A stretch of 10,917 nucleotides of DNA from Bacteroidales bacterium Bact_07 (GCA_001603415.1 LUYY01000008.1:1-10917), one strand, 5' to 3'; counted from the stretch's first letter, positions 1 to 6,520 are shown. Notes: generated from the sequence alone by a model not told the origin. A program made the numbers and translations.

Positions 1-86
1 TAGGTGGGTTTTCCTGTCTATACAAACAAGATGTTAAGATATTTAATGAGGTTCTATTGACTAAACTAATAAATAAAGGAAGTTAA
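1..86 (+). CDS. 3' end of an unidentified plus-strand gene (partial)
   Basis: The frame beginning at position 3 is open from the window edge to a TAA at 84-86, giving 27 residues that end in LLTKLINKGS. The stop codon lies at the base of a strong terminator hairpin, which is where the end of a real gene would be expected, and the gene on the other side converges on the same hairpin. The tail is too short to assign a family. The other two plus frames are broken by stops (TAG at 1-3, TAA at 35-37). This is inferred from the open frame and the terminator only; no motif is visible. Confidence 0.45.
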   Translation, partial: GGFSCLYKQDVKIFNEVLLTKLINKGS

Positions 87-121
87 AAAGGGTATTTGTA
101 GACCATAGATACCCTTTTTAA
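83..121. terminator. Two-way rho-independent terminator
   Basis: Arms at 83-95 and 109-121 pair almost perfectly around the core AAAAAGGGTAT / ATACCCTTTTT, with a loop of about 13 bases. The A/T run on each outer side gives a U tract in either direction. It fits the end of the upstream plus-strand gene (stop at 84-86) and of the minus-strand barrel gene (stop at 156-158). Confidence 0.8.
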
Positions 122-155
122 TATAGTAAAACCAATTACGAAGTGAGTTAGATTA

Positions 156-713
156 TTAATCTACCTTGCTGTAAACCAAAGCAAAACCAAATCCTGCAAG
201 TACATCGCTGTAAGGGTAAACCATTACTGAGACTTTAATCATAGGTTCTATAAAAAATTGGTTGTTCAGCCTTAACGATTTTGATAGTGCGCCCTGAACA
301 CCCAAAAGGTAAGTATCTTCTCTGTGGTAGTTGTTAATTTGTACATTATCATCGCTGTCTGATGCAAAGCCCCATCCTACATAATAATTGTGATTAATTC
401 CAAATGATAGGTTTATGATCTGGCTTGAGAATTTGTACAATAATGGAACAACCATGTATCTTTCATTTATGTTAAAAATGTAAAGATTGTTGTTTATACT
501 AATTGTGCCATCGTTTTTCCTGATTTGGTAAAATAAACCGGTTTCAAATTGGCTATGTTTGCTTAATGGTATATTAAGTTTTAATCCTACTTCCGGTAAT
601 ATAGATTCTAAGTGAAAATTTGAACTTATTTCAGCCCCAAATGATAAGTTCTGCGCATCACCCATCTTAAACATTGCCATGAGTGGAATGAATACCATTA
701 ATACTTTCTTCAT
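156..713 (-). CDS. Small secreted, probable outer-membrane beta-barrel protein
   Basis: The 185-residue protein begins with a signal peptide: two lysines, a hydrophobic stretch at about residues 4-16, and a likely cut after GDA at 20-21, leaving a mature N-terminus QNLSFGAEIS. The mature part alternates polar and hydrophobic residues in short strands rich in Tyr, Phe and Gly (for example GLFYQIRK, YMVVPLLYKF, INLSFGINHNYY, GFGFALVYSK). This is the usual look of the PorT-like/OMP_b-brl small barrels common in Bacteroidota, with room for roughly eight strands. I see no enzyme motif and cannot name a specific role; structural or porin-like are both possible. The ATG at 711-713 is chosen because it directly precedes the signal peptide. 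A TAnnTTTG box lies about 50 bases upstream. It stands alone, with a terminator behind it. Confidence 0.8.
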   Translation of the reverse strand: MKKVLMVFIPLMAMFKMGDAQNLSFGAEISSNFHLESILPEVGLKLNIPLSKHSQFETGLFYQIRKNDGTISINNNLYIFNINERYMVVPLLYKFSSQIINLSFGINHNYYVGWGFASDSDDNVQINNYHREDTYLLGVQGALSKSLRLNNQFFIEPMIKVSVMVYPYSDVLAGFGFALVYSKVD

Positions 714-763
714 TGTGTTAATTATTAGTTAGTTAAAAAATATTTTTTAAATAATATGTTTAA

Positions 764-771
764 CAAAGTTA
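764..771 (-). promoter_or_regulatory. Candidate -7 box for the small barrel gene
   Basis: Read on the minus strand this is TAACTTTG, a full match to the Bacteroidota -7 consensus TAnnTTTG, about 50 bases before the start codon at 713. No good -33 TTTG is seen at the usual 19-21 base spacing, so the call rests on the -7 box alone. Confidence 0.45.
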
Positions 772-1030
772 CAAAAATGTTTAATGTTTTTTATTCACTA
801 CTTTCCGATAAAAAAATTCTTATCCTTCACGAGGAAATTAAAGTACCCTCTTTTCTGTGCTTTTACAACAGTTTAACCGCTACGTGGGAATAGGATTACG
901 TTTCGCCATAAGCGATTAAGAGTTGTTTAAAAACCAACCCTAATTTTTGTTCCACATAGAGGATAGATTAAATAAGGATTTTGCTAATTCCTAAAAGCTT
1001 TGGCCGGGGCGGTAGTGGTTTTTTTAAAAT

Positions 1031-1059
1031 AAAAAAAGGGGTGTCCAATCTGACACCCC
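1031..1059 (-). terminator. Terminator of the RNase G gene
   Basis: Arms 1038-1045 (GGGGTGTC) and 1052-1059 (GACACCCC) form a perfect 8-bp GC-rich stem with a six-base loop. The A run at 1031-1037 becomes a U tract on the minus strand. It lies 11 bases beyond the RNase G stop codon. Confidence 0.9.
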
Positions 1060-1070
1060 TCATCGGTTGG

Positions 1071-2621
1071 CTAAAGTTCTATCTCGTTATCGTTTTTATC
1101 GAAGAAATGGTACTCCAGAAAATGGTACGACGACATGGGCAATAGGTTGATTATGCAATTAAACTTTATGGCCCACTTAAAATGTTTTGAAATTAAACCC
1201 TTTTTGAGGTAAGCTGCAATGTAGGGATGCAGCTTAATGGTGATTGAGCGATACTTTTTGGTGGCACAAATCAACGATAGCTGATTCTCTATTTGCTCGT
1301 CGAGCAGAATGGTGGCAGTAACCTTGCCGCTGCCGTTGCAAACCGGGCATTTCTCACTGGTGTCGATATGCATTTCAGGGCGAACCCGTTGGCGGGTAAT
1401 CTGCATTAACCCGAACTTGGTCAGCGGCAAAATATTGTGCTTGGCGCGGTCGCGGCTCATGAGCTCCTTCATGCGCTCGTACACCATTTGCTTGTTCTCG
1501 TTGCTGTGCATGTCGATGAAATCGACCACAATAATACCACCCATATCGCGCAGCCTCAGCTGTCGGGCAATCTCGTCAACTGCAGCAAGGTTTACCTCAA
1601 GGGCGTTGGTTTCCTGGTCGTTCGACGATTTGGAGCGGTTACCGCTGTTCACATCAATCACATGCAACGCCTCAGTATGCTCAATAATGAGGTATGCACC
1701 ACTCTTAATGGAAACGGTACGGCCAAAGAGCGACTTAATTTGCTTTTCTACGCCAAATTGGTCGAATATAGGCACATTACCAGTGTAGAGTTTTACAATC
1801 TTTTCCTTTTCGGGTGCAATACTTTCGATATACTCGCGTATTTCTTCGTAAACATTCTCGTCGTTTACGTGAATGCTGTTGAACGATCCATTAAGCATAT
1901 CCCTCAGGATAGCCGATGTGCGTTTAATCTCGCTTGTCAACAGAGCTGGGTAGCCAGGATTTTTTAGTTTTTCAACGGTGATTTCCCACCGTTTAATTAA
2001 GCTGCGCAGTTCAGCATCGAGTACTGCAACTTTTTTGCCCTCGGCGGCGGTACGTACAATAACCCCAAAATTCTTGGGTAAAATACTCTCCATCAGCCTT
2101 TTGAGGCGTTTGCGTTCCTCGGGGGATGTAATTTTCTGCGAGATTGATACCTTGTCGTTAAAGGGAACAAGTACGATGTTCCTTCCTGCAAGGGAAATCT
2201 CGGAGGTTAGCCTTGGTCCCTTGGTCGAAATGGGTTCCTTGGCAATTTGCACCATTACAGGCTGTCCTGAACTAAGCACATCCGTAATCTTCCCGCCCTT
2301 ATCGATATCGGGAAGCATGTTGTACTTTGAAATGGGAATGGTTTTGTTTTTTCGCGAGTAGTGATCCTGAACGTACTTCTGGAGTGTTTTGAACTGCGGC
2401 CCAAGGTCAAGGTAATGAAGGAAGGCATCTTTTTCGTAGCCCACATCTACAAAAGCTGCATTCAACCCGGGCATGATTTTTTTGACTTTACCGAGATAGA
2501 TGTCGCCAACCGAGAACTGAACATTGCTTCGCTCCTTGTTGAGCTCTACCAGCTGCTTATTTTCAAGCAGGGCAATCGCAATTTCAGTTTCACGAACATC
2601 GATAATTAACTCGGTATTCAC
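1071..2621 (-). CDS. rng: Ribonuclease G / RNase E-family endoribonuclease
   Basis: This single-strand-specific endoribonuclease of the RNase E/G family acts in RNA decay and rRNA maturation in the cytoplasm. At 516 residues it matches RNase G rather than RNase E, with no long C-terminal scaffold. In order: an N-terminal MNTELIIDV strand; an S1-type RNA-binding domain from about residue 37, with an insertion at roughly 72-112; the RNase H-like and 5'-sensor core; and the catalytic site, with DVNSG at 323-327 (Asp323, Asn325) and VVDFIDM containing Asp367 and Asp370, the metal-binding residues of the family. The zinc-link CPVC is at 425-428, with a small C-terminal domain after it. The start is a GTG at 2619-2621, supported by the family-typical N-terminus and no better ATG. 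It is the last gene of a probable HU/mS38-like/RNase G transcript, but a strong hairpin sits 33 bases upstream. No clear promoter of its own was found. Confidence 0.96.
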   Translation of the reverse strand: MNTELIIDVRETEIAIALLENKQLVELNKERSNVQFSVGDIYLGKVKKIMPGLNAAFVDVGYEKDAFLHYLDLGPQFKTLQKYVQDHYSRKNKTIPISKYNMLPDIDKGGKITDVLSSGQPVMVQIAKEPISTKGPRLTSEISLAGRNIVLVPFNDKVSISQKITSPEERKRLKRLMESILPKNFGVIVRTAAEGKKVAVLDAELRSLIKRWEITVEKLKNPGYPALLTSEIKRTSAILRDMLNGSFNSIHVNDENVYEEIREYIESIAPEKEKIVKLYTGNVPIFDQFGVEKQIKSLFGRTVSIKSGAYLIIEHTEALHVIDVNSGNRSKSSNDQETNALEVNLAAVDEIARQLRLRDMGGIIVVDFIDMHSNENKQMVYERMKELMSRDRAKHNILPLTKFGLMQITRQRVRPEMHIDTSEKCPVCNGSGKVTATILLDEQIENQLSLICATKKYRSITIKLHPYIAAYLKKGLISKHFKWAIKFNCIINLLPMSSYHFLEYHFFDKNDNEIEL

Positions 2622-2653
2622 CTTTTACGTATTTTGGTTAGCGATTAAACAAC

Positions 2654-2687
2654 GCAACCTAAAGCACCTTGAGGCACTTTAGGTTGC
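2654..2687 (-). terminator. Perfect hairpin between the mS38-like gene and RNase G
   Basis: Arms 2654-2664 and 2677-2687 (GCAACCTAAAG / CTTTAGGTTGC) form an 11-bp perfect stem. Inside, 2667-2668 can pair with 2673-2674 around a four-base loop. On the minus strand it is followed by GTTGTTTAAT, only moderately U-rich. It may be a weak or partial terminator for the HU/mS38-like transcript, or a structured 5' leader of RNase G; the sequence does not decide between them. Confidence 0.6.
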
Positions 2688-2715
2688 TTATGCTATTATA
2701 CTGATTAGCAAATGG

Positions 2716-2811
2716 TTATCTGTTTTTCTTCTTATGGCGATTCTTACGTAGACGTTTTTTACGCTTGTGGGTTGCCATTTTGTGTCTTTTTCTCTTCTTT
2801 CCGCTTGGCAT
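2716..2811 (-). CDS. AURKAIP1/COX24-domain (mS38/bS22-like) small basic protein
   Basis: This 31-residue protein starts at ATG 2809-2811 with MPSGKKRKRHKMATHK and ends with RHKKKNR before TAA. Eighteen of its 31 residues are Lys or Arg and three more are His. The KKRKRHKM...HKRKKRLRK pattern matches the AURKAIP1/COX24 domain, whose members include mitochondrial ribosomal protein mS38 and the very short mycobacterial bS22. Many Bacteroidota carry such a gene, usually annotated only by domain. The likely role is a small-subunit ribosomal protein buried in rRNA, inferred from the family. It lies 29 bases after the HU stop and is probably cotranscribed with HU; a strong hairpin follows it. Its size means it is easily missed by gene callers. 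Confidence 0.88.
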   Translation of the reverse strand: MPSGKKRKRHKMATHKRKKRLRKNRHKKKNR

Positions 2812-2840
2812 TGTGGTAAATTTTGAGTGTTAGTACTAAA

Positions 2841-3128
2841 CTATTTCTTCACGTGGTTCTTAACCTTGTTAACAAACGACTTGGAAGGTTTGAAAGCAGG
2901 TATGAAGTGTTCAGGAATAATAATGGTGGTGTTCTTAGAAATGTTACGGGCTGTTTTTTTAGCACGCTTTTTCACAATAAAGCTGCCAAAGCCACGCAGA
3001 TAAACATTTTTTTCCTTTACCAAGGAATCCTTAACGGCTTCCATGAAAGCCTCAACGGTTTTCTGAACTGCTACTTTCTCGATTCCAGTGCTCTTGGAAA
3101 TCTCGTTTACGATATCAGCCTTTGTCAT
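2841..3128 (-). CDS. hup: HU-family DNA-binding protein
   Basis: A histone-like protein of 95 residues that binds and bends DNA as a dimer in the nucleoid. The N-terminal helical dimerisation part (about residues 3-40, MTKADIVNEISKSTGI...) is followed by the family signature GFGSFIVKKRAKKTARN at 46-62 and the beta-arm region ending in IPEHFIPAFKPSKSF at about 71-85, with a short Lys-rich tail. The arm has the usual proline-containing tip (IIIPEHF), and the length is typical. It is the first gene of the minus-strand cluster, diverging from mutY across 136 bases. A full-match -7 box lies about 55 bases upstream. HU versus IHF cannot be settled by sequence alone; a homodimeric HU is the likelier choice in this phylum. 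Confidence 0.95.
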   Translation of the reverse strand: MTKADIVNEISKSTGIEKVAVQKTVEAFMEAVKDSLVKEKNVYLRGFGSFIVKKRAKKTARNISKNTTIIIPEHFIPAFKPSKSFVNKVKNHVKK

Positions 3129-3183
3129 TTTTGAAAATCTTTAGTTATCAATAAATTAGACAATTATTCACAAATTTGGATTG

Positions 3184-3191
3184 CAAATATA
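3184..3191 (-). promoter_or_regulatory. Candidate -7 box for the HU cluster
   Basis: Minus-strand TATATTTG matches TAnnTTTG fully. A TTTT at 3212-3215, twenty bases further upstream, is a three-of-four match to the -33 TTTG. The predicted 5' leader to the HU start at 3128 is about 50 bases. Confidence 0.5.
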
Positions 3192-3225
3192 CAAGTTTTG
3201 TATCGATTAATAAAACTGTTAAGAT

Positions 3226-3233
3226 TATTTTTG
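3226..3233 (+). promoter_or_regulatory. Candidate -7 box for mutY
   Basis: TATTTTTG matches TAnnTTTG and lies 31 bases before the ATG at 3265. The nearest TTTG upstream is at 3197-3200, a 25-base gap that is longer than the usual 19-21, so the -33 element is uncertain. Confidence 0.38.
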
Positions 3234-3264
3234 ACAAGAATTTTTTTTCTTTTGATTTGATAGT

Positions 3265-4341
3265 ATGGATTTTAGCTCAATACTTTTCAACTGGTATCTT
3301 ACTAATGCACGTGATTTGCCTTGGCGCAACACCACTAATCCATACCATATCTGGGTATCGGAAGTGATTCTCCAACAAACAAGAGTGGTGCAGGGCATGT
3401 CGTACTACTATCGTTTTATTGAGCGTTTCCCTACCATTCAATCGTTAGCCCAAGCTGATATTGATGATATAATGAAGGTATGGCAAGGCCTTGGTTACTA
3501 TACAAGGGCCCGTAACCTTAAAGCTGGCGCTAATGAGGTTATGGAACAGTACAATGGTAATTTGCCTAAAACCTACAAGGAACTTTTGCGGATTAAAGGG
3601 CTAGGAGCTTACTCGGCTGCCGCCGTTGCCTCTTTTGCCTTTGATGAGGCTGTTCCAGCTGTTGATGGAAACGTTTACCGAATCCTATCCCGAATTTTTG
3701 GGATATTCACTCCCATTGATACTAAAACCGGTAAAAAGGAGTTTTTTGCTTTGGCAAACGAACTCATTCCTAAGAATGAACCTGGGCGGTTTAACCAAGC
3801 ATTAATTGATTTTGGCGCAATGCAGTGTACGCCTAAATCGCCCCGATGCGCCGATTGCCCTTTTGCCGATTACTGTTACGCTTACAAGAACAATCTGATT
3901 GCTGCACTTCCGGTTAAGGGTAAAAAGAAACCGCCTATTGACCGATACTTTTACTACTTTATGATTAAGCATAAAGAATATACCTTTATTAAAAGGCGCG
4001 AGGAAAAGGATATATGGCATTCGCTTTATGAGTTCCCTATGGTGGAAACAGATGCCAAACTGGGCCATGACCAATTGATTGAACGTATGGCCAGCCTTAA
4101 CTTTTTATCGGGTTCCACCGTGAAAGTTCTCAATATCTCTCAACCTGTTCGCCATTTATTGAGCCACCGAACTATTTGGGCAACTTTCATTATCCTCGAA
4201 ATTGATAGCCCTAATTACATCCTTATAAAAGAGTATGTTAGGGTTTCGATTGGAGGTGTTAACGATTACTCGCTTCCAAGGCTCATTGATACATACATGG
4301 CCGCTGAACCGGTTATCAAATATTTTTCATCCAAAAAATAA
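3265..4341 (+). CDS. mutY: A/G-specific adenine glycosylase MutY
   Basis: This DNA repair enzyme removes adenine mispaired with 8-oxoguanine. The 358 residues show all expected parts. SEVILQQTR at 32-40 holds the catalytic Glu33. QGLGYYTRARNL is at 74-85. The helix-hairpin-helix LLRIKGLGAYSAAA is at 107-120, and VDGNVYRI at 133-140 supplies catalytic Asp134. The 4Fe-4S cluster cysteines 188, 195, 198 and 204 have the canonical Cx6Cx2Cx5C spacing. The C-terminal part (about 225-350) is the NUDIX-like domain that recognises 8-oxoG, with LLSHR at 298-302 where the family has its Phe-Ser-His loop. ATG 3265 is chosen because the family begins a few residues before LFNWY and an upstream -7 box fits. 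It runs toward ssb, 62 bases away, and the two may share a transcript. Confidence 0.97.
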   Translation: MDFSSILFNWYLTNARDLPWRNTTNPYHIWVSEVILQQTRVVQGMSYYYRFIERFPTIQSLAQADIDDIMKVWQGLGYYTRARNLKAGANEVMEQYNGNLPKTYKELLRIKGLGAYSAAAVASFAFDEAVPAVDGNVYRILSRIFGIFTPIDTKTGKKEFFALANELIPKNEPGRFNQALIDFGAMQCTPKSPRCADCPFADYCYAYKNNLIAALPVKGKKKPPIDRYFYYFMIKHKEYTFIKRREEKDIWHSLYEFPMVETDAKLGHDQLIERMASLNFLSGSTVKVLNISQPVRHLLSHRTIWATFIILEIDSPNYILIKEYVRVSIGGVNDYSLPRLIDTYMAAEPVIKYFSSKK

Positions 4342-4403
4342 TTGTTTTTGAAAAATTTTTTACTTAAATTGTGTAATTGTAAATCAAAACTAAACTTACA
4401 GGC

Positions 4404-4841
4404 ATGTCAGTAAACAAAGTTATTCTGGTAGGAAACGTTGGCAAGGACCCCGAAGTCCGTCACCTCGAAGGTGGTGTAACAGTAGCCCGTTTCACTTTAG
4501 CAACAAATGAGACTTATACCGATAAATCGGGCAAAAAGGTAACCCAAACTGAATGGCACAACATTGTTGTTTGGCGTGGTTTGGCTGAGATTGCTGAGAA
4601 GTATGTTAAAAGTGGTAAACTCCTTTTCGTTGAAGGACGTATACGTAACTCCTCGTATGAGGACAAGGATGGTAACAAACGTTACACCACTGAAATACTT
4701 TGCGACAACTTCCGTTTTCTGGGCCCAAACACAAGTCAAGGAGAAAAACCAAGTACCTACAATGGAGCACAAGAAAACAATGCGGTTGCTGCTGAAAGCG
4801 ACGCTGAAATCCCCCAACCCGACGATGATTTACCATTCTAA
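4404..4841 (+). CDS. ssb: Single-stranded DNA-binding protein SSB
   Basis: SSB coats single-stranded DNA in replication, recombination and repair, and recruits partners through its tail. The 145 residues begin MSVNKVILVGNVGKDPEVR, the classic first strands of the OB fold, which extends to about residue 108 with TEWHNIVVWRGLAEIAEKY and LFVEGRIRNSSYEDKDGNKRY segments in their usual order. A linker of some 30 residues rich in Asn, Glu and Ala follows. The protein ends in PDDDLPF, the acidic tip with the terminal Pro-Phe that binds SSB partners. Length is somewhat below the E. coli protein because the linker is short. It follows mutY after a T/A-rich 62-base gap in which I found no convincing promoter. 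The stop codon is the first part of the following terminator stem. Confidence 0.97.
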   Translation: MSVNKVILVGNVGKDPEVRHLEGGVTVARFTLATNETYTDKSGKKVTQTEWHNIVVWRGLAEIAEKYVKSGKLLFVEGRIRNSSYEDKDGNKRYTTEILCDNFRFLGPNTSQGEKPSTYNGAQENNAVAAESDAEIPQPDDDLPF

Positions 4842-4882
4842 AAAACAAGAAACTCCGGGAACCCCGGAGTTTCTTGTTTTTT
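4840..4882. terminator. Long two-way terminator between ssb and glmM
   Basis: A nearly perfect stem of about 19-20 bp pairs 4840-4859 with 4863-4882. Its core is ACTCCGGG / CCCGGAGT, its outer part is an A run on one side and a T run on the other, and the loop is three bases. It overlaps the ssb TAA at 4839-4841 and ends 13 bases before the glmM stop, so it should stop both convergent transcripts. Confidence 0.93.
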
Positions 4883-4895
4883 GGTTACCGAAAAC

Positions 4896-6275
4896 TTACT
4901 TTGTAGCTTCCTTAATTATTAGTTGAGCGAGTTCATTGGCTTTATCAGCCGTTTGGGCTTCGGCATAAATACGAATGATAGGCTCAGTGTTTGACTTTCG
5001 CATATGAACCCAACCTTCGGCAAAGTCGATTCGTAAACCGTCGATGGTGTTGATTTTTTCGGTTGAGAAATTACCCTTAATTCGTTCTAAAACGACATCG
5101 GGATTTAAGCCTTGCTTAAGTTCTAATTTATTTTTTGAGATGAAATAGTTTGGGTATTGTCGGCGAAGCTCTGTGCATTTCATACTGCTTTTGGCAAGGT
5201 GCGAAAGGAATAGAGCGATACCAACAAGGGCATCGCGTCCGTAATGAAGTTCAGGGAGTATTACACCGCCATTACCTTCGCCACCAATAATGGCATTCAC
5301 CTCTTTCATTTTGGCAACCACGTTCACCTCGCCTACAGCTGATGCATAGTATTCCTTGCCGTATTTATGGGTAACATCGCGCAGTGCGGCTGTGCTCGAA
5401 AGGTTTGAAACGGTATTGCCCGGGTTTTGGCTAAGTATATAATCGGCACAAGCAACCAGGGTGTACTCCTCACCAAACATGCTGCCATCCTCGTTGATAA
5501 TGGCAAGCCTATCCACATCAGGGTCAACCACAAAGCCCACATCGGCTTTGTGTTCCTTTATTACCTTTGATATTTGAGTTAAATGCTCGGGTAGCGGTTC
5601 GGGATTATGGGGAAAATCGCCAGTGGGGTCGGTGTATAGTTCAACAATATTTTTAACGCCCAAGGCCTTAAGTAAGCGTGGTAACGCTATTCCTCCAGCC
5701 GAATTCACACAGTCGATGGCCACCTTAAAGTTAGCCCTACTAATGGCATCAACATCAACGTATTTTAATTTGATGATTTGCTTAATATGCTCGTCAACAA
5801 AGGAGTATTCATCGTCAATGGCGCCAAGTTTGTCAACATCGGCAAATGCGAAATTTTCGCTCTCGGCAATTTCAAGAACCTGCCGACCGTCGGTGTCGGA
5901 CAGAAACTCGCCTTTCTCGTTCAGGAGTTTAAGGGCATTCCATTGACGGGGGTTATGGCTAGCCGTTAGGATAATTCCGCCATCGGTTTTTTCATGGATT
6001 ACGGCCATTTCAACGGTGGGCGTGGTGGCAAGGCCAAGGTTTAGAACATCAACGCCACATCCCATGAGGGTGCCAACAACAAGGTTGTTAACCATTTCGC
6101 CCGATATTCGTGCATCGCGCCCAACTGCAACCCTGCAACGTTTTCCCTTGTTTCGCTGTTGTAGCCACTCGGCGTAAGCCGCGGTAAACCTTACTATATC
6201 AATTGGGGTGAGATTTTCACCAACCCTTCCGCCAATAGTACCCCGTATCCCTGATATCGATTTAATGAGAGTCAT
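4896..6275 (-). CDS. glmM: Phosphoglucosamine mutase (alpha-D-phosphohexomutase family)
   Basis: The enzyme converts glucosamine-6-phosphate to glucosamine-1-phosphate on the way to UDP-GlcNAc, in the cytoplasm. The 459 residues carry all four family signatures: the phosphoserine loop TASHNP at 104-109 (Ser106), the magnesium loop DPDVDR at 251-256 (Asp251, 253, 255), the sugar-binding loop GEGNGG at 332-337, and the phosphate-binding RKSNTEPIIRIY at 426-437. FGTDG-type N-termini are replaced here by ISGIRGTIGG. The sugar loop differs from the E. coli GlmM sequence, so a phosphomannomutase or phosphoglucomutase activity cannot be excluded; Bacteroidota proteins with this layout are usually named GlmM. 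ATG 6273-6275 starts directly before the conserved first strand. A TAnnTTTG box lies about 22 bases upstream, so the leader is very short. It stands alone, convergent with ssb. Confidence 0.92.
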   Translation of the reverse strand: MTLIKSISGIRGTIGGRVGENLTPIDIVRFTAAYAEWLQQRNKGKRCRVAVGRDARISGEMVNNLVVGTLMGCGVDVLNLGLATTPTVEMAVIHEKTDGGIILTASHNPRQWNALKLLNEKGEFLSDTDGRQVLEIAESENFAFADVDKLGAIDDEYSFVDEHIKQIIKLKYVDVDAISRANFKVAIDCVNSAGGIALPRLLKALGVKNIVELYTDPTGDFPHNPEPLPEHLTQISKVIKEHKADVGFVVDPDVDRLAIINEDGSMFGEEYTLVACADYILSQNPGNTVSNLSSTAALRDVTHKYGKEYYASAVGEVNVVAKMKEVNAIIGGEGNGGVILPELHYGRDALVGIALFLSHLAKSSMKCTELRRQYPNYFISKNKLELKQGLNPDVVLERIKGNFSTEKINTIDGLRIDFAEGWVHMRKSNTEPIIRIYAEAQTADKANELAQLIIKEATK

Positions 6276-6296
6276 CTGCTTTTTGATTTAGTTACG

Positions 6297-6325
6297 CAAA
6301 GTTAGAAAAATAGTCGTAGCGCAAA
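6297..6325 (-). promoter_or_regulatory. Candidate promoter of glmM
   Basis: The minus strand shows a TTTG (plus 6322-6325) and, 17 bases downstream, TAACTTTG (plus 6297-6304), a full match to the -7 consensus. The spacing is slightly short of the usual 19-21. The start codon at 6275 would follow a leader of roughly 15 bases. Confidence 0.5.
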
Positions 6326-6346
6326 TTTCCATCAATCAATTTTATT

Positions 6347-6386
6347 AAGAATCTGAATTCAGGCGTCAAGAATCAGAATACAGCGG
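6347..6386. repeat. Imperfect direct repeat, 19 bp copies spaced by 21 bp
   Basis: AAGAATCTGAATTCAGGCG at 6347-6365 is repeated as AAGAATCAGAATACAGCGG at 6368-6386, with 15 of 19 positions the same and 21 bases from start to start, two turns of the helix. The first copy includes a perfect 10-bp palindrome, CTGAATTCAG (6353-6362). Possible paired operator site or decayed repeat; no function is shown. Confidence 0.5.
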
Positions 6387-6474
6387 CTAACGTTTAATGA
6401 TTAACACCCCCTTTTCATCTATCATATGTAAATTTTGAAGGCTTTTAGTGGCAGTAAGGATGTTCATTAAAAAA

Positions 6475-6520
6475 TCATTCCGATTCATTCCGTATTGTTC
6501 CGTTTCATTCCCCCTCGTTC
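6475..6520. repeat. Degenerate 10-bp tandem repeat (TCATTCCGnn)
   Basis: Successive units are TCATTCCGAT, TCATTCCGTA, TTGTTCCGTT, TCATTCCCCC and the partial TCGTTC. This gives 4.6 units in exact 10-base register at 6475-6520, sixty bases or so before the patatin promoter's -33 box. The unit length is close to one helical turn, so each copy faces about the same side of the DNA. Confidence 0.6.

Larger units (their letters stand above)
714..1070. other. 357-base intergenic stretch without a supported gene
   Basis: Apart from the barrel-gene promoter at one end and the RNase G terminator at the other, nothing here is assigned. There is a 38-codon ATG-to-TAG frame on the plus strand at 777-893 without recognisable features. 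A GC-rich patch at about 1002-1017 is followed by a run of seven T at about 1019-1025, but I could not fold a convincing terminator stem before it. No tRNA-like cloverleaf is visible. Confidence 0.5.

Noticed and set aside
777..893. 38-codon ATG-to-TAG frame on the plus strand
   Set aside because: It overlaps nothing, but shows no motif, no credible promoter and ordinary intergenic composition. A frame this short is expected by chance in AT-rich DNA.
1309..2609. Long plus-strand open frames lying opposite the RNase G gene (for example 1309-1788, 1437-1967, 1978-2361, 2361-2609)
   Set aside because: The minus-strand reading has a complete enzyme with catalytic residues. The opposite frames have no recognisable domains and are codon-structure shadows.
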